64,000 nucleotides of DNA from Bradyrhizobium roseum (GTDB lineage: Bacteria > Pseudomonadota > Alphaproteobacteria > Rhizobiales > Xanthobacteraceae). Of the stretch, positions 16,351 through 24,569 are shown piece after piece. The position numbers were made by a program, and so were the translations under genes. Each line of letters opens with the position of its first letter. The first letter of the stretch is position 1. The notes below the pieces were generated by a model. The model was not told the origin of the DNA. It worked only from the letters and a program-made list of their open reading frames with translations, and searched no databases. The stretch is taken from positions 2,046,001 through 2,110,000 of the forward strand of contig NZ_CP129212.1 in assembly GCF_030413175.1 (NCBI RefSeq). Direction: 5' to 3'.

Positions 16351-16553
16351 GGTAGTAGTGACGCCCGGGCTACAAAATTTCATTAGGATTGATCCAAGTT
16401 CGATCCTGCTTCGTATCTCTCACAAGAATCACGCGAAGGAATGGGCATCCGACGCCAATCCGCTTGTCCATTTTATCGCGCGCGCAGCGTGTGATGCTCG
16501 GGTGCGTCGGTCTTTTAAGGCATGGACCATCCCGCATTTGATGGGCGGACATT

Positions 16554-17018
16554 GTGAATTCATACGAGGCGGCTCAATCGGATGCTTCGAACGTACCCTC
16601 GGCCGCTGCCTGGCTGGGGGGCTTCGGCGTTATACCATTCATTGTCCTTTCGCTTGCGAAGACGTTCGCAAGCGATGTTCTGAATGCGCGATTGTCATTC
16701 GCGCTGTTGGCATATGGCGCAATAATCCTGTCATTCCTGGGTGGCATTCACTGGGGCCTTGCGATCGCGTCTCCCCAAATCGATAACACCCTGTGGCGCC
16801 GGATGACCTTGAGTATTCTGCCTTCGCTCGTGGCCTGGGTGGCGCTAGTAACGCCGTCAAGCGCCGGCTTCCTTATCCTTGCGGGCGCACTTGTCGCGAT
16901 GCTGTTGGTGGACATCCAGGCGTCCCGTGTGCGGGAAGCCCCGGCTTGGTATCCGAAGCTCAGATGGCCGCTGTCATGTGGCGCAGTCGCATCACTTATC
17001 CTGGGGATGTTTTCGTAG
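16554..17018 (+). CDS. DUF3429 membrane protein
   Basis: A 154-residue inner-membrane protein with about four transmembrane helices, starting at a GTG. The segment AYGAIILSFLGGIHWGLAI is characteristic of DUF3429. The C-terminal half has a second helical pair. Function is unknown. In other alphaproteobacteria DUF3429 genes occur in photooxidative or ECF-sigma controlled clusters, which fits the neighbours here. Confidence 0.82.
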   Translation: MNSYEAAQSDASNVPSAAAWLGGFGVIPFIVLSLAKTFASDVLNARLSFALLAYGAIILSFLGGIHWGLAIASPQIDNTLWRRMTLSILPSLVAWVALVTPSSAGFLILAGALVAMLLVDIQASRVREAPAWYPKLRWPLSCGAVASLILGMFS

Positions 17019-17101
17019 TACCGCTGGGAAATACGGACGTCATTTGGCTTTGAATAGACGTTGATCGCCGTGGCGGTCCCCCTCAGCGAGGGCAACGATC
17101 A

Positions 17102-17590
17102 TTAGCGAGGAATCGGTCGCTTTCTTGGTAGCGGAACGCGCGCCGTAAAAATCAGCTGATCGGTGCTGGCCGACGCTTGCGCGAGCGGTGCTCGCCTGAG
17201 AATTTCCTGGGCGACTTCCAGGTAGGCTATTGCTGCTTTTTCATTTTCAATGAGATGTTTTCCGGCGGCTTTGGAATTCGCTGAGTCAGGACTACTCAAA
17301 GAGAGGCGGCTGGCATACGGCTGGTGATCGACTGCGATGGAAGCCATCGGCGGGCCAAGCAAATAGGTGATGCATCCGGCCACGGCGGCGGAGGTCAAAA
17401 TTGCCGAAATAACAAGGTGCCAGCCGATCATCTGTCGGGCTTCGAGCTCAATTTTAAGGATTGCAGCTTTTTCCCGGCGTTCGTCGTTGCCAGGAAACAT
17501 CAACAAAAGCCGAATCAGCACGCCGTACTCGAATCTCTTTGACTGTGCAGCACGCACCGGCTTTTTACTAGGCCATTGCTTTGAGCTCAC
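17102..17590 (-). CDS. Hypothetical single-pass membrane protein
   Basis: A protein of up to 162 residues from a GTG at 17590; an ATG at 17500 gives 132. A single transmembrane helix (GWHLVISAILTSAAVAGCI) is followed by a polar tail ending in a basic RKRPIPR. A helical KAAILKIELEARQ segment precedes the membrane span. I do not recognise the family and see no partner gene. Confidence 0.5.
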   Translation of the reverse strand: MSSKQWPSKKPVRAAQSKRFEYGVLIRLLLMFPGNDERREKAAILKIELEARQMIGWHLVISAILTSAAVAGCITYLLGPPMASIAVDHQPYASRLSLSSPDSANSKAAGKHLIENEKAAIAYLEVAQEILRRAPLAQASASTDQLIFTARVPLPRKRPIPR

Positions 17591-17612
17591 ATTTCAACGC
17601 CCGGGCTGACCC

Positions 17613-17699
17613 ATGCTTTTTGAAGTGGTCGCAGCGCTTCTTGTCGTACTCAGCCTGGGCATTTTGGTCGCCCATGCGCTCGACGCGTATCGGTCATGA
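17613..17699 (+). CDS. Small membrane peptide of 28 residues
   Basis: A short ATG-to-TGA frame encoding an almost uniformly hydrophobic helix (MLFEVVAALLVVLSLGILVA) followed by HALDAYRS. The pattern, one acidic residue at the N-end, one membrane helix and a short polar tail, is typical of genuine bacterial small membrane proteins. There is no strong ribosome binding site. Role unknown. Confidence 0.4.
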   Translation: MLFEVVAALLVVLSLGILVAHALDAYRS

Positions 17700-17827
17700 G
17701 ACGAAATGGAGTTTCCGCGCTCGGCCTGACGCTCAACTACACTTCCGTAGTTCTACGTATAAGCCGTTTCGCCAAGTGGATTGCAGTAGCAGGCCTCTGC
17801 CCTCTGCTGCGGCGGGCCTCCTAGCTG

Positions 17828-18215
17828 AACGTGTTCGTTTTCGCGCATCCCTATTACGTCGGCGCCAAGGCGGGACTCGAAAATTACTACCTTACCAAGC
17901 TGATCGGCAATCCACTCGACACCACCGTGATGCTCGCCAACCTGATGTTTCCGGACGGCTCGACGAATTGCCGGACCTGAAGATCGTGATGGCGCATGGC
18001 GGTGGCTTCATTCCCTACCAGATCGGGCGGCTGGTTCACGGGCATTCGGTGCGCAGCGAGGCCAATGGCATGAGCAAATCCTCTCCGAAGGACCTGCTGA
18101 AGCGTATCTATTTCGATAGCCTCGTTTTCGATCCCCAGGCGCTGCGCTATCCGATCGATCTCGTCGGCGCCGATCATGTCTGCATTGGGACCGATGCGGC
18201 GGCCTGGTGTCGCGC
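17828..18215 (+). pseudogene. Decayed amidohydrolase (amidohydrolase 2/ACMSD-like) fragment
   Basis: Two adjacent reading frames together encode a central piece of an amidohydrolase-2 family protein. Frame one (17828-17980) reads FAHPYYVGAKAGLENYYLT and runs into a stop. A shifted frame from about 17960 continues with LPDLKIVMAHGGGFIPYQI, LLKRIYFDSLVFDP and VGADHVCIGTDA, the metal-site region of the family. The N-terminus and the C-terminal end are missing and a short deletion sits between the frames. It is clearly a broken remnant. Confidence 0.75.
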
Positions 18216-18346
18216 GGCGGCGAACGCCCGATCGTGCATGCGGACCCCTTGCGTAACGGCAGGCCGTTCGGCTCCGCGGGCTGATCGAATAATTGTCCGA
18301 CCGTCAGGCCCAACGCTCACTGCTTTCGACAGAGCGTCCGACGGTG

Positions 18347-19024
18347 CTACGAGCGTCGGATAACTTCGTTGGCTCCAACAATCAGATTGTGTTGCGAGCT
18401 AACGACCAAGTCGGAGATGAGTAAATTGATATCGCTATAGTTTGCCGGTGCACCTACGCTAGCGCGCACGTCCAGCAGCGCGCGGCGGATCCAGGTCTTT
18501 ATGGTGCTGACCGGCACGCCGTACTGTTCGGAAAGCCGATGTCGGCTTTCCCCATGGATGTATGCCGCAATCACGAGTTGGCGCCGTAGGGGCCCCAGTG
18601 CTTGCAAGGCGAAACAAATGCTACGCTGTAGTCTGATAGTCTCGCTTTCGCTTTCCCGGATTTCGATGGTCTCGAGCGCCGTGGGGCTGTCAGCGGGGAA
18701 ATTCAACATTGCCGAATGGTCGGAATGAATCTCGCGCGCCGGCTTTCGCGCGACATCGATCGCGAGATTCTTGGCGATCGTTGTCATCCAGTTCATGGGC
18801 GAACCGAGCGATGAACGGTATGCAGCGGCGTTCAGCCAGATGCGAACATAGGCTTCCTGAAGTATTTCTTCCGCCAGGTGCCTGCGCTTGACGATCAGCA
18901 GCACCGTGGAAAACAGCTTGCGCTTGGTCGCAGAGTAAAGTTTTTCAAAGGCGGCTTCGTCCTTCCGGGACATCCGCAGCAGGAGCAGTTGGAGTTGGGT
19001 TGGATGGGATCGTGCTGCGAGCAT
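18347..19024 (-). CDS. ECF-type RNA polymerase sigma factor
   Basis: A sigma-70 family protein of about 225 residues. Region 2 is seen as DEAAFEKLYSATKRKLF, AEEILQEAYVRIWLNAAAY and SPMNWMTTIAKNLAID; region 4 as GPLRRQLVIAAYIHGESRHRL and GVPVSTIKTWIRRALLD. It resembles the group of ECF factors that usually precede a RskA- or ChrR-like anti-sigma gene, yet none is found next to it. An unusual tail of about 35 residues follows region 4. The ATG at 19024 is chosen; a TTG at 19117 would add 31 residues of atypical sequence. It may direct stress or photooxidative genes nearby. Confidence 0.85.
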   Translation of the reverse strand: MLAARSHPTQLQLLLLRMSRKDEAAFEKLYSATKRKLFSTVLLIVKRRHLAEEILQEAYVRIWLNAAAYRSSLGSPMNWMTTIAKNLAIDVARKPAREIHSDHSAMLNFPADSPTALETIEIRESESETIRLQRSICFALQALGPLRRQLVIAAYIHGESRHRLSEQYGVPVSTIKTWIRRALLDVRASVGAPANYSDINLLISDLVVSSQHNLIVGANEVIRRS

Positions 19025-19111
19025 ACCGTCTGTTCGCTTTCGTCGTCGTTCGGTGCATCTGCGAAAATGGGCGCGATCGGCTGACGCTAGGCTCTCCGAT
19101 GTTGCCCGGAC

Positions 19112-19129
19112 TGTCAATCAAAGTTTACA
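19112..19129. promoter_or_regulatory. Isolated TGT-N12-ACA (PpsR-like) box
   Basis: A single match to the PpsR/CrtJ consensus with AT-rich interior, in the divergent intergenic region between the ECF sigma gene and the gene at 19292. It is unpaired, so a chance match is possible. Confidence 0.3.
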
Positions 19130-19291
19130 CAAAGTAATTGTGACACTTTACGTTTACGGCCAACTCAGGAAATATTCCGACAATCAATCACTTGTATCGA
19201 TTGATGGCGCCGTGCCGACGTCGAATGGCTTCCCAGGAACAAAGAGGTCGTGTCCAGATTGTCATGCGAGTTGGACAACCTGGAGGATCAG

Positions 19292-19738
19292 ATGCAAGGC
19301 GACAACCCAATCAGCTGGCTGATGTTTTTCACCCTGGCGGCAACGACGTTCGGCATTGCCGGCTCGTTCATCTACTTTCTGCGTTCCCGCACCAACAGGG
19401 AGATCGCTTCCGAAGCCCTTGAAGGAAACGGTTCACGTGTTGGAGCGACACCGAATGGTGCTGGCCCCGAACTGATCGCAGTTACGGTCGTTGCGCTTGC
19501 CGTGATGGGACTGTTGACGACGGGCTATGCCCGGAAGTCGACCGTGGAGACGGCTGCTGTACCGACACCGGTCGGTCAGACGACGGGAATGTCGCAGGGT
19601 ATGGCGCAGCCGGCTGGTTCATCCAATCAGCCCAAACTCTACCAGCCGGCCAATCCCGCGCCGGACACCCGCTCACCACCGACGTCATCCGATACTGGCG
19701 TTGGCAATCAAAACGGCTCCACCGGCGAGCCAAAGTAA
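19292..19738 (+). CDS. Hypothetical membrane protein with Pro/Ser/Thr-rich tail
   Basis: A 148-residue protein starting at an ATG preceded by GGAGG at a good distance. One helix spans roughly residues 8-30 and a second about 70-90; the tail is rich in Pro, Gln, Ser, Asn and Thr and lacks recognisable motifs. It is divergent from the ECF sigma gene, so it may be a target of that factor. No family recognised. Confidence 0.6.
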   Translation: MQGDNPISWLMFFTLAATTFGIAGSFIYFLRSRTNREIASEALEGNGSRVGATPNGAGPELIAVTVVALAVMGLLTTGYARKSTVETAAVPTPVGQTTGMSQGMAQPAGSSNQPKLYQPANPAPDTRSPPTSSDTGVGNQNGSTGEPK

Positions 19739-19833
19739 GACATCTCTCGCCACGACTTGATCGTTACAGAGATCGCACAACGTCGCAGCGCGGACCGCAG
19801 AGGCCCATATCACCTTGGATGGAACTCTGCGGT

Positions 19834-20331
19834 TTACCATCCACGCGTTCTGGCGCCGCCCTTGAACGGCCCAACGATGTGCGAGCTGATCCATCCGCCG
19901 TAGAAATCGCCTTCCTGCGGTTGCACGCGTTCGTCATCCACCCAGCACTGATCGACGCGGGACGCATAGAACGCCAAATAGCCAGCGATGTCGGCGAATG
20001 CCGCGGATGGCGTCGGGTAGCTCCACGCCGCATTTTCGGCCACCCGGCCGTCGACGTCGAGCGACCAGTATCTCGCGTGCCCCTTGAATTCGCACCACGA
20101 ACCTCCGGGCGCGCCCTGCAGATACTGCTGCGCGATATCGTCGGGCGGAATGTAGTAGACCGGCGGATGGCTGGTCTCCAGCACCCGATAGCCGGACGTC
20201 GTGTCGGCGATCGTTTGATCGCAAAAGATCACGCGCAGGCGCGCGCCGACTTTCTCCAGTCGCGGCGGGCGGGGGTAATCCCAGACCGATTCCTGCCCGG
20301 GCGCCGGTTCGGTGCGCTTGTGCTCCAACAT
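19834..20331 (-). CDS. DUF427 domain protein (long form)
   Basis: A 165-residue DUF427 protein with an N-terminal extension of about 30 residues before the domain start LRVIFCDQTIADTTSGYRVLE. Motifs HPPVYYIPPDDI, GGSWCEFKGHARYW and AAWSYPTPSAAF are the family blocks in order. It is the third gene of a minus-strand operon behind DUF3422 and alpha/beta hydrolase genes. It is paralogous to the short DUF427 protein at 14557. Function unknown. Confidence 0.85.
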   Translation of the reverse strand: MLEHKRTEPAPGQESVWDYPRPPRLEKVGARLRVIFCDQTIADTTSGYRVLETSHPPVYYIPPDDIAQQYLQGAPGGSWCEFKGHARYWSLDVDGRVAENAAWSYPTPSAAFADIAGYLAFYASRVDQCWVDDERVQPQEGDFYGGWISSHIVGPFKGGARTRGW

Positions 20332-20350
20332 ATCCGCAAGCTCCGCTATT

Positions 20351-21862
20351 TCACCGCACGATCATTGGAAACGTCACGCCGATCCCCCATGCGAAGACGG
20401 CGGCGTTAGCGAGCGCGCCCGGCAGCGGGTGGCGCGTCGCCGCGTAACTCCATCGGCTTATCAACCCGAACGCCATGAACAGGAGCAGGATCGCGGGCAC
20501 GATGATGACAAGGAAGAAAAGCTTCATTGGATTGAGCGCTACGGCAATCGCGAGCGACAGAAGGAAGCAGAATTTTGTCGCGGTATATGCGCCGCGCCGG
20601 GCGTGCTTGCCGCGTGTCAGCCATTCGTCGGCCACGAAGTAGGGGAGGGTGCCGCAGGCGATCGCGGCGATGAGAGGAAGCCGAGCGGGAATCGGTAGAA
20701 ACGAAAAGACATAGGTGTCGATGATGAAACCAAAAGCGACGATGTTGTAGGCGGAAACTGCGACTGCTGCGATCGCGATGCGTTTCCAGGATACTGGCAT
20801 CGCACCGGGCGATAGATCACTGTGCAAATACAATAGTGCTATGCCCGTCAGTACGCCATACAGCAGAAAGTGAAGTGTGAGATAGTCACCGAGCAGGATC
20901 GACAGGAAGTCCGTCGGCATTTTCCAGAGCATCAGCGGCGTCAGCAGCGCTGGCGTGACCGCAGCGATCAGAAGCGGTTTCCAGCCGAGACCGGCGCCGG
21001 CGGGCATCGGGCTCGCGGCTGGCAACAGTGACGACAGCGGCCAAGCCAATGTGATCATGCCGAGAAACACCAGCGCCAGCCAGCGCCCTCGGTTGTCGAT
21101 AAAGCCTTCGCCTTGCTTGCCCAGCGCGGCATTGAGCCAGCGCAGCGTCTCTACCATGGTATCATGGCTGTAGAGCACGCCGATATGCTCGACGCCGCGC
21201 GCCAGCGCCAGTTTTCGTGCCGTGCCATCTAGAAAGTCACCATACGTCTCGCCGGCGCTGGCCGTTCCGCCGGCGGTGAGATTGACGATGCGCAGGCCTT
21301 CATTGCGGAGCATCGCAGGTTCGAGTGCGCCGACGACAACGAGCAGATTGCGGGGGCTGGTCGCGGTCACCACCGGCGAAAACACAGATACTGCGACCGT
21401 TGCCGCGACATCCGGATTCGCCTGCGCAAATCGTACGACAATGTCGGAAGCCATCGAATGCCCGAGTGCCGCAAGGCGGCCATCGCTCCCCGGTAGCTTT
21501 CGGGCCGCCGCCGCGACATCGGTCAATTCTGCCAGCAATGCGGCGGTGATCGTCTTGCCTTCCGTCACGTCGCCGCGCATTGGAGTCGGGTTACGGCCGT
21601 GACCGAGAAAATCGAACGTCAAGGCCATGTAGCCATTGCGCGCCAGCGTTTCCGCGAACGGCTGCATCAATTGCTGCGATCCGGCAAAGCCGTGCGCGAT
21701 CAAGACAACGGGAGCGGGGGCTGTGGATTGCGGCCTGAATATCGTTACCGGGGTTTCGCCGACGGTATTCCGTGTTACGCTTAGGCCGGCGGTGCCCAGA
21801 TGTAACTGGTACAGCCCGATCAAGATCGCCGTTGCTGCAACCAGTCCGATGAAGAGCTTCAT
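20351..21862 (-). CDS. Alpha/beta hydrolase with C-terminal membrane domain
   Basis: A 503-residue two-part protein. Residues 1-25 form a membrane anchor. Residues 30-260 are an alpha/beta hydrolase (oxyanion HGFAGSQQLMQP, nucleophile elbow ALGHSMASDI near 134). From about 270 to the end there are some seven hydrophobic helices. The start codon overlaps the stop of the DUF3422 gene (TGATG). The fusion of a serine hydrolase to a polytopic membrane part suggests action on lipid or envelope substrates, but no specific reaction can be named. Confidence 0.8.
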   Translation of the reverse strand: MKLFIGLVAATAILIGLYQLHLGTAGLSVTRNTVGETPVTIFRPQSTAPAPVVLIAHGFAGSQQLMQPFAETLARNGYMALTFDFLGHGRNPTPMRGDVTEGKTITAALLAELTDVAAAARKLPGSDGRLAALGHSMASDIVVRFAQANPDVAATVAVSVFSPVVTATSPRNLLVVVGALEPAMLRNEGLRIVNLTAGGTASAGETYGDFLDGTARKLALARGVEHIGVLYSHDTMVETLRWLNAALGKQGEGFIDNRGRWLALVFLGMITLAWPLSSLLPAASPMPAGAGLGWKPLLIAAVTPALLTPLMLWKMPTDFLSILLGDYLTLHFLLYGVLTGIALLYLHSDLSPGAMPVSWKRIAIAAVAVSAYNIVAFGFIIDTYVFSFLPIPARLPLIAAIACGTLPYFVADEWLTRGKHARRGAYTATKFCFLLSLAIAVALNPMKLFFLVIIVPAILLLFMAFGLISRWSYAATRHPLPGALANAAVFAWGIGVTFPMIVR

Positions 21863-23178
21863 CAGGTCTCACCGGCAATGTGCTTCTTGCGGATGCTGCG
21901 GACCGTCCACCATATCGAAAGCGCTGCGATCGGAACGAATAGGGCGGTCGCGACGCTGGGCTCGACCTGAAGTCGGCCGCTGTCGTACGCCGCCTTGGCG
22001 AGATATCCGAACAGGCTGACTACGTAATAGGTGATCGCCGCCACCGAGAGTCCTTCGACCGTTGTCTGCAGGCGCAGCTGCATCCGCGTCCGTGCATTCA
22101 TCGACTTCAAGAGTTCCTGGTTTTGCTGCTCCAGCTCGACGTCGACGCGGGTGCGCAGCAGATTGGCGGCGCGTGCGAGCTTGAGCGAGAGGCTGGATTG
22201 GCGCGCCTCGGTGGTGACGCAGGTGCGTAACGCCGGCTTCATCCGGCGGGCAAGAAATGATGACCAGGTCGGTAGGCCAGCGACTTTTCGTTCGCCGATG
22301 GTCTGAAGCCGTTGCGCGACGATTTCTTCGTAGGCCCGGCTGGCGCCGAAGCGAAATACGCTGGCCGCTGCGCCGGCCTCCACCTCGGCGGCCAACGCGG
22401 TCAATTCATCTAGCAGTTTGTGATTGGCGGCGAGATCGCCGGCCTGGCGCATCTGTTCGGTGACCTCGACGAGACGCCGCTCCGAGGCCGCGATCGAGGG
22501 CGATAGCCGCTGCGCTTCGGGCAGGCCGAGCAGGGCCAGCGTGCGATAGGTCTCAAGCTCGATGACCCGCTGAACCAGTGCGCCGGCGCGTTCCGGCGAC
22601 ATCGTGCGGTTGGCGACCAGGATACGGACAAAGCCGGAAGGCCCGGGCCGAAAGTCCGTTGCGTAGATCGCGGCACCATCGGAGTTCTCGGCAACAGCAA
22701 GGCTGGCGCTGTCGAACAGGCGGTCCGGCGCCGTGCGCTTCGGGTCCTCCGCGAGCAGATGAAGATCGATTGCCACCAACAAAGGCCCGGGCTGTGGCAC
22801 CAGCCGCATGGGCAACGCCAACGCCGCCGCATCTGGATGGAATGGCATGGCGGTCGGATCGGCCGGGATTTCCCAGGTGTAGGTGGTAAACTCGGAATGC
22901 TGCTCCCATCGCAACACCGTGGTGCCGAACGGGACGCGATAATGTTTTTCGGCAGGTGACGGTGCCTGGAGGCCTCGTGATGTGCAGAATGCGTTCAGGT
23001 TGGCGCGGTCGTGCTGGGCCCGTGTCCCGGACGTATCGAAGGCAAAATGCACAATTCGCGACGGCACCGAAATCGGCGTGAACGGTCGGGCATGAACTTC
23101 ACCAAGCACGGCGGCGCGCAGCGGATGTGGCGTCAGCCGAACAGCCTCACCATCACCTATCAAGACATCCGAGCTCAT
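21862..23178 (-). CDS. DUF3422 family membrane-anchored protein
   Basis: A DUF3422 protein of about 438 residues from the ATG at 23178. The open frame extends to 23478, but the upstream part has no family-like sequence. The N-terminal mark HPLRAAVLGEVHARPF is diagnostic. A long helical middle part (about residues 240-370, with coiled-coil-like Leu/Glu/Arg content) leads to two C-terminal transmembrane helices. Function is unknown. It heads an operon with the alpha/beta hydrolase and DUF427 genes and is divergent from bchI. Confidence 0.85.
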   Translation of the reverse strand: MSSDVLIGDGEAVRLTPHPLRAAVLGEVHARPFTPISVPSRIVHFAFDTSGTRAQHDRANLNAFCTSRGLQAPSPAEKHYRVPFGTTVLRWEQHSEFTTYTWEIPADPTAMPFHPDAAALALPMRLVPQPGPLLVAIDLHLLAEDPKRTAPDRLFDSASLAVAENSDGAAIYATDFRPGPSGFVRILVANRTMSPERAGALVQRVIELETYRTLALLGLPEAQRLSPSIAASERRLVEVTEQMRQAGDLAANHKLLDELTALAAEVEAGAAASVFRFGASRAYEEIVAQRLQTIGERKVAGLPTWSSFLARRMKPALRTCVTTEARQSSLSLKLARAANLLRTRVDVELEQQNQELLKSMNARTRMQLRLQTTVEGLSVAAITYYVVSLFGYLAKAAYDSGRLQVEPSVATALFVPIAALSIWWTVRSIRKKHIAGET

Positions 23179-23546
23179 CGCGATTTTGACCACTGGAAGA
23201 ATGAAGGAAACTGTTTCGAGGCATCGTCGGTTACGATTACCACTCCTCCGAGCCCCGTCGAAGCCAAAACCAGCCTGGCATGATCCTGCAAAAAAATCCC
23301 GTCGGCCGTGAAACGTTTTGAACTTCGCGCGTATATTAATTGCCGCAGTCCATGCCTGCTGCTGCGTTTGCACCGCACGCGCGTTCGTTTGCATTCCGGC
23401 GCTGGCTGGTCTTAATCTCGGCCTGCTTCGTGGATCGGAGCGCGATTGCGGAACGGAGTCGGGTGGTGGCAGTCTCAATGCGGACAGGCACGCGCAGGAG
23501 CACCATGGTCAGCGCGCGCACCAGGCACGGGCCATGAAGGGGTAGC
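23179..23546. other. Divergent intergenic region before bchI
   Basis: This 368-base region lies between DUF3422 (leftward) and bchI (rightward). I find no TGT-N12-ACA box here, unlike other PGC promoters. An AT-rich tract at 23331-23340 (GTATATTAAT) is a candidate -10 element for bchI. No gene is supported. Confidence 0.35.
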
Positions 23547-24569
23547 ATGGCAACCGCCTTTCCATTTTCAGCCATCGTCGGCCAGGATGAGATGAAACTT
23601 GCCCTGCTGGTTGCCGCGGTCGATCCCAAGGTCGGCGGCGTGCTGGCCTTTGGAGATCGCGGTTCGGGAAAATCCACGGCGGTGCGCGCGCTGGCGGCAT
23701 TGCTGCCCAAGATGAAGATCGTAACCGGCTGCCGCTACAATTGCGATCCAGATCTACCGACGGATTTTTGCGAAGAATGCCGGGCCCGTGCTGCCAAGGG
23801 CGCGCTGAAATCGACGCAAGTGCCGGTGCCGGTTGTCGACCTGCCGCTTGGCGCGACCGAGGACCGCGTTGTCGGCGCGCTCGATCTGGAACGGGCGCTG
23901 GCGCATGGGGAGAAGGCATTCGAGCCGGGATTGCTGGCCCGCGCGCACCGCGGGTTCCTGTACATCGATGAAGCCAACCTGCTGGAAGATCATCTGGTCG
24001 ATCTTCTGCTCGATGTGGCTGCGTCCGGCGAAAACATCGTCGAGCGCGAAGGCCTGAGTATCCGGCATCCGGCGCGTTTCGTGCTGGTCGGCACCGGCAA
24101 TCCCGAGGAAGGGGAATTGCGCCCGCAACTGCTGGACCGCTTCGGCATGTCGGTCGAGGTGAAGACGCCGAACGACCTTCCCAGCCGCATCGAGGTGGTA
24201 CGTCGCCGCGACGAATTCGAAAGCGATACCGCCGCGTTCACCGCGAGGTGGGCCAAGGAAGAGACGAAGCTGCGCAAGCGGATCACGTCGGCGCGCGAGC
24301 GCCTGCCGCTGGTCGCCGTACCAGACGCATCGCTGGAGCGTGCAGCCAGGCTTTGCATGGCCCTCGGTACTGACGGTCTGCGCGGGGAATTGACGCTGAT
24401 GCGTGCCGCGCGCGCGCTGGCGGCACTCGAAGGCAAACAGGCCGTCGGCGACGAGCATTTGCGTCGCGTCGCGCCGGCGGCCTTGCGTCACCGCCTACGG
24501 CGCAATCCGCTCGATGATGCCGGTTCCAGCGTGCGGGTCGACCGCGCCATCGCGGAAGTCTTGGGATGA
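23547..24569 (+). CDS. bchI: Magnesium chelatase subunit I (ATPase)
   Basis: A 340-residue AAA+ ATPase, one of three subunits that insert Mg2+ into protoporphyrin IX, the first committed step to bacteriochlorophyll. Visible motifs: Walker [13 protein letters not shown] near residue 36, Walker [11 protein letters not shown] near 138, sensor 1 [21 protein letters not shown] near 176. An insertion with four Cys ([17 protein letters not shown]) follows the P-loop, as in other BchI proteins. The stop overlaps the bchD start (ATGA). Confidence 0.97.
   Translation: MATAFPFSAIVGQDEMKLALLVAAVDPKVGGVLAFGDRGSGKSTAVRALAALLPKMKIVTGCRYNCDPDLPTDFCEECRARAAKGALKSTQVPVPVVDLPLGATEDRVVGALDLERALAHGEKAFEPGLLARAHRGFLYIDEANLLEDHLVDLLLDVAASGENIVEREGLSIRHPARFVLVGTGNPEEGELRPQLLDRFGMSVEVKTPNDLPSRIEVVRRRDEFESDTAAFTARWAKEETKLRKRITSARERLPLVAVPDASLERAARLCMALGTDGLRGELTLMRAARALAALEGKQAVGDEHLRRVAPAALRHRLRRNPLDDAGSSVRVDRAIAEVLG

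Noticed and set aside
18347..19024. Naming the sigma factor RpoE of an RpoE-ChrR pair
   Set aside because: The neighbourhood fits, but no ChrR-like zinc anti-sigma gene is adjacent and the group cannot be assigned by eye.
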